DNA of 7,105 bases from positions 1-7,105 of the forward strand of contig JAAZLD010000420.1 of the NCBI GenBank assembly GCA_012799495.1. Direction: 5' to 3'. A program made the translations under genes and the position numbers. Below the pieces are notes generated by a model. It had not been told where the DNA came from and did no database searches. It was given only the letters and a program-made list of their open reading frames with translations. The DNA comes from Desulfitobacterium sp. Its GTDB lineage: Bacteria; Bacillota; Desulfitobacteriia; Desulfitobacteriales; Desulfitobacteriaceae. Numbering within the stretch: the first letter of the stretch is position 1; each line of letters starts with the position of its first letter. Positions 5,810 through 7,105 of this stretch are shown one piece after another.

Positions 5810-7105
5810 ATGATGAATTCGAAAAACTATACCCTCTTACGAAGTGTTTTATGCTTTACCCTAGGTTTGATTTATTTAAGTAATTGGCTATTTGAATCAC
5901 CTCTATTAGAGGCTTTGATTTTTCCTTTATTGATTATAGTTATCTTGTTAAGTTTTCCAGTGACTACTGGAAGTTCCCGCGTTATTGGGACCTTATCTTT
6001 TGTAGTAAGTATATTACTTCTGTTAGAAGCTCAAGCTCCACTAGAAATATGGGAAAAGGGTTTAAAGACTAATTTATTTTTGGTGGTTATGTTTATCATG
6101 GTTCCCCTCTTAGGAATTCCTATCCAGGAGGGAGGGTATACAGGGGCTTTACAAGGACTTTTTGATAAAAAGGTAAATACGCAAAAGAAGTACTATTTAC
6201 TGGTTAGCTTGTTAACTTCCCTTGTAGGAGTTTTAGTTAATCTAGCTGTTGTACCTTTAGTTAATCAAATCTGCCGTAATAGCAAATTTAGCACTGACCA
6301 AAAACTTTTAGGTTCAGCTATTATTAGAGGATTTAGTGCTTGTGCAGCCTGGGCTCCCACAGCAGCAGGTATCGGTTATATTCTCCAGATAGCAGGCTCA
6401 GACTGGGTTGAGTTTTTTCCTATGGCTATTATTAGTGCAGCTCTAATGGGGTTTGCAGGATATATTATAACCATTTGTCAAGGAAGAGATCCAAAAGAAG
6501 GGGCTAGTATAACAGAACTTAATGATATACCTAAGTATAGTCTTGCCAAGGTTGTAGAGTTAGGAATATTTGCTTCTGTGTTACTAGGAAGTATAGTCTT
6601 AATATCCTATTTTACAGGTATTACTGCTATTGTGGTGGTATCAATGATGGCTTTAATCTATCCCTTAGTATGGATGTTAATAATAAAAAAAGTCCCATTA
6701 TTTTTTCGTGAAGTTAAAGAGGGATATTTTCATCATAGATTACCTTCTGTGAAAAACGAACTCTTTCTCTTTTTAGGGGCAGGCTTATTAGCCACTAGCA
6801 TTAATTATTCTCATTATGGGGATTATGTCCCTTTAATACTTAACTCTATTGTTGGAGAAAGCCCTCTCTTATTAACTTTATTTGTAATTATCTCAGTGAT
6901 ATTTTTTGCTGGTTTAGGTATTCACCCTATTGTGACTGTTACCATCATTGGGGGTACGGTAAATATTGCATCTTATGGTTTATCTGAACTTTATTTTGCT
7001 GTACTTTTAGCTGCCAGTTGGTCATTGGGGGCATCTATTTCCCCCTCATCTGGTACTGTAATTACTGTATCAGGAATGCTCCAAGAGTCCCCTTTGAAAG
7101 TGGGA
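5810..7105 (+). CDS. Polytopic membrane protein, probable ion-transporter-superfamily permease (3' end outside the window)
   Basis: An uninterrupted frame of 432 codons runs from ATG at 5810 to the window edge without a stop. AAAGGA lies ten bases before the first ATG; a second ATG at 5813 is less well spaced. The product (MMNSKNYTLLRSVL...) is very hydrophobic, with about 11-12 candidate helices, for example near residues 12-28, 33-50, 58-74, 88-104, 128-152, 203-222, 249-266, 270-292, 317-331, 352-369 and 391-408. Two similar-looking segments stand out: ACAAWAPTAAGIGY (177-190) in the first half and GASISPSSGTVITV (407-420) in the second, each Pro/Gly/Ser-rich and flanked by helices. GLGIHPIVTVTIIGG lies at 368-382. 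That twin arrangement resembles the two re-entrant hairpins of anion and Na+-coupled carriers (DASS, ArsB, DcuC, TRAP DctM types), but I cannot name a family. It is transcribed divergently from citrate synthase. Confidence 0.8.
   Translation, partial: MMNSKNYTLLRSVLCFTLGLIYLSNWLFESPLLEALIFPLLIIVILLSFPVTTGSSRVIGTLSFVVSILLLLEAQAPLEIWEKGLKTNLFLVVMFIMVPLLGIPIQEGGYTGALQGLFDKKVNTQKKYYLLVSLLTSLVGVLVNLAVVPLVNQICRNSKFSTDQKLLGSAIIRGFSACAAWAPTAAGIGYILQIAGSDWVEFFPMAIISAALMGFAGYIITICQGRDPKEGASITELNDIPKYSLAKVVELGIFASVLLGSIVLISYFTGITAIVVVSMMALIYPLVWMLIIKKVPLFFREVKEGYFHHRLPSVKNELFLFLGAGLLATSINYSHYGDYVPLILNSIVGESPLLLTLFVIISVIFFAGLGIHPIVTVTIIGGTVNIASYGLSELYFAVLLAASWSLGASISPSSGTVITVSGMLQESPLKVG

Overview
The window looks like chromosomal DNA of a low-GC Gram-positive bacterium of the Firmicutes/Bacillota, probably an anaerobic, clostridia- or Peptococcaceae-like organism. 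The signs are AT-rich DNA, strong purine-rich ribosome sites (GAAGGAGG, AAAGGAG), compact hairpin-plus-T-run terminators after three of the genes, a lipoprotein carrying a GerMN domain, and a citrate synthase of the clostridial style. The genus assignment is inference; there is no rRNA or other marker gene here.

Layout. Positions 1-459 hold the 3' end of a family 2 glycosyltransferase gene whose start lies outside the window. A degenerate 12-bp tandem repeat (461-556) separates it from a short YVTN beta-propeller-type protein (556-1275), which ends at a 14-bp perfect-stem terminator. Next is a monocistronic lipoprotein with a C-terminal GerMN domain (1539-2591, own RBS and terminator). A 251-bp gap with palindromic elements precedes a ten-helix TDT/SLAC1-family anion transporter (2843-3955). 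This gene converges on a full-length citrate synthase gene on the minus strand (4110-5480), and each gene has its own terminator between them. A 329-bp divergent region, with a good minus-strand sigma-A-like promoter for citrate synthase and weaker plus-strand candidates, leads to a polytopic membrane protein (5810 to the window end, 432 codons, 3' end missing). That protein looks like an ion-transporter-superfamily permease.

How the genes fit together. The left part (glycosyltransferase plus propeller protein) looks like the end of a surface or glycan cluster. The right part places citrate synthase between two predicted carriers, one of the TDT family (C4-dicarboxylate/anion) and one uncharacterised permease. 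A link to organic-acid metabolism is possible but rests on context only. I do not see a convincing undescribed multi-gene system, phage, CRISPR array, insertion sequence or RNA gene. The points most worth a second look are the tandem repeat before the propeller gene, the incomplete propeller with an exact 42-residue period, the palindrome upstream of the TDT gene, and the unclassified permease at the right edge.
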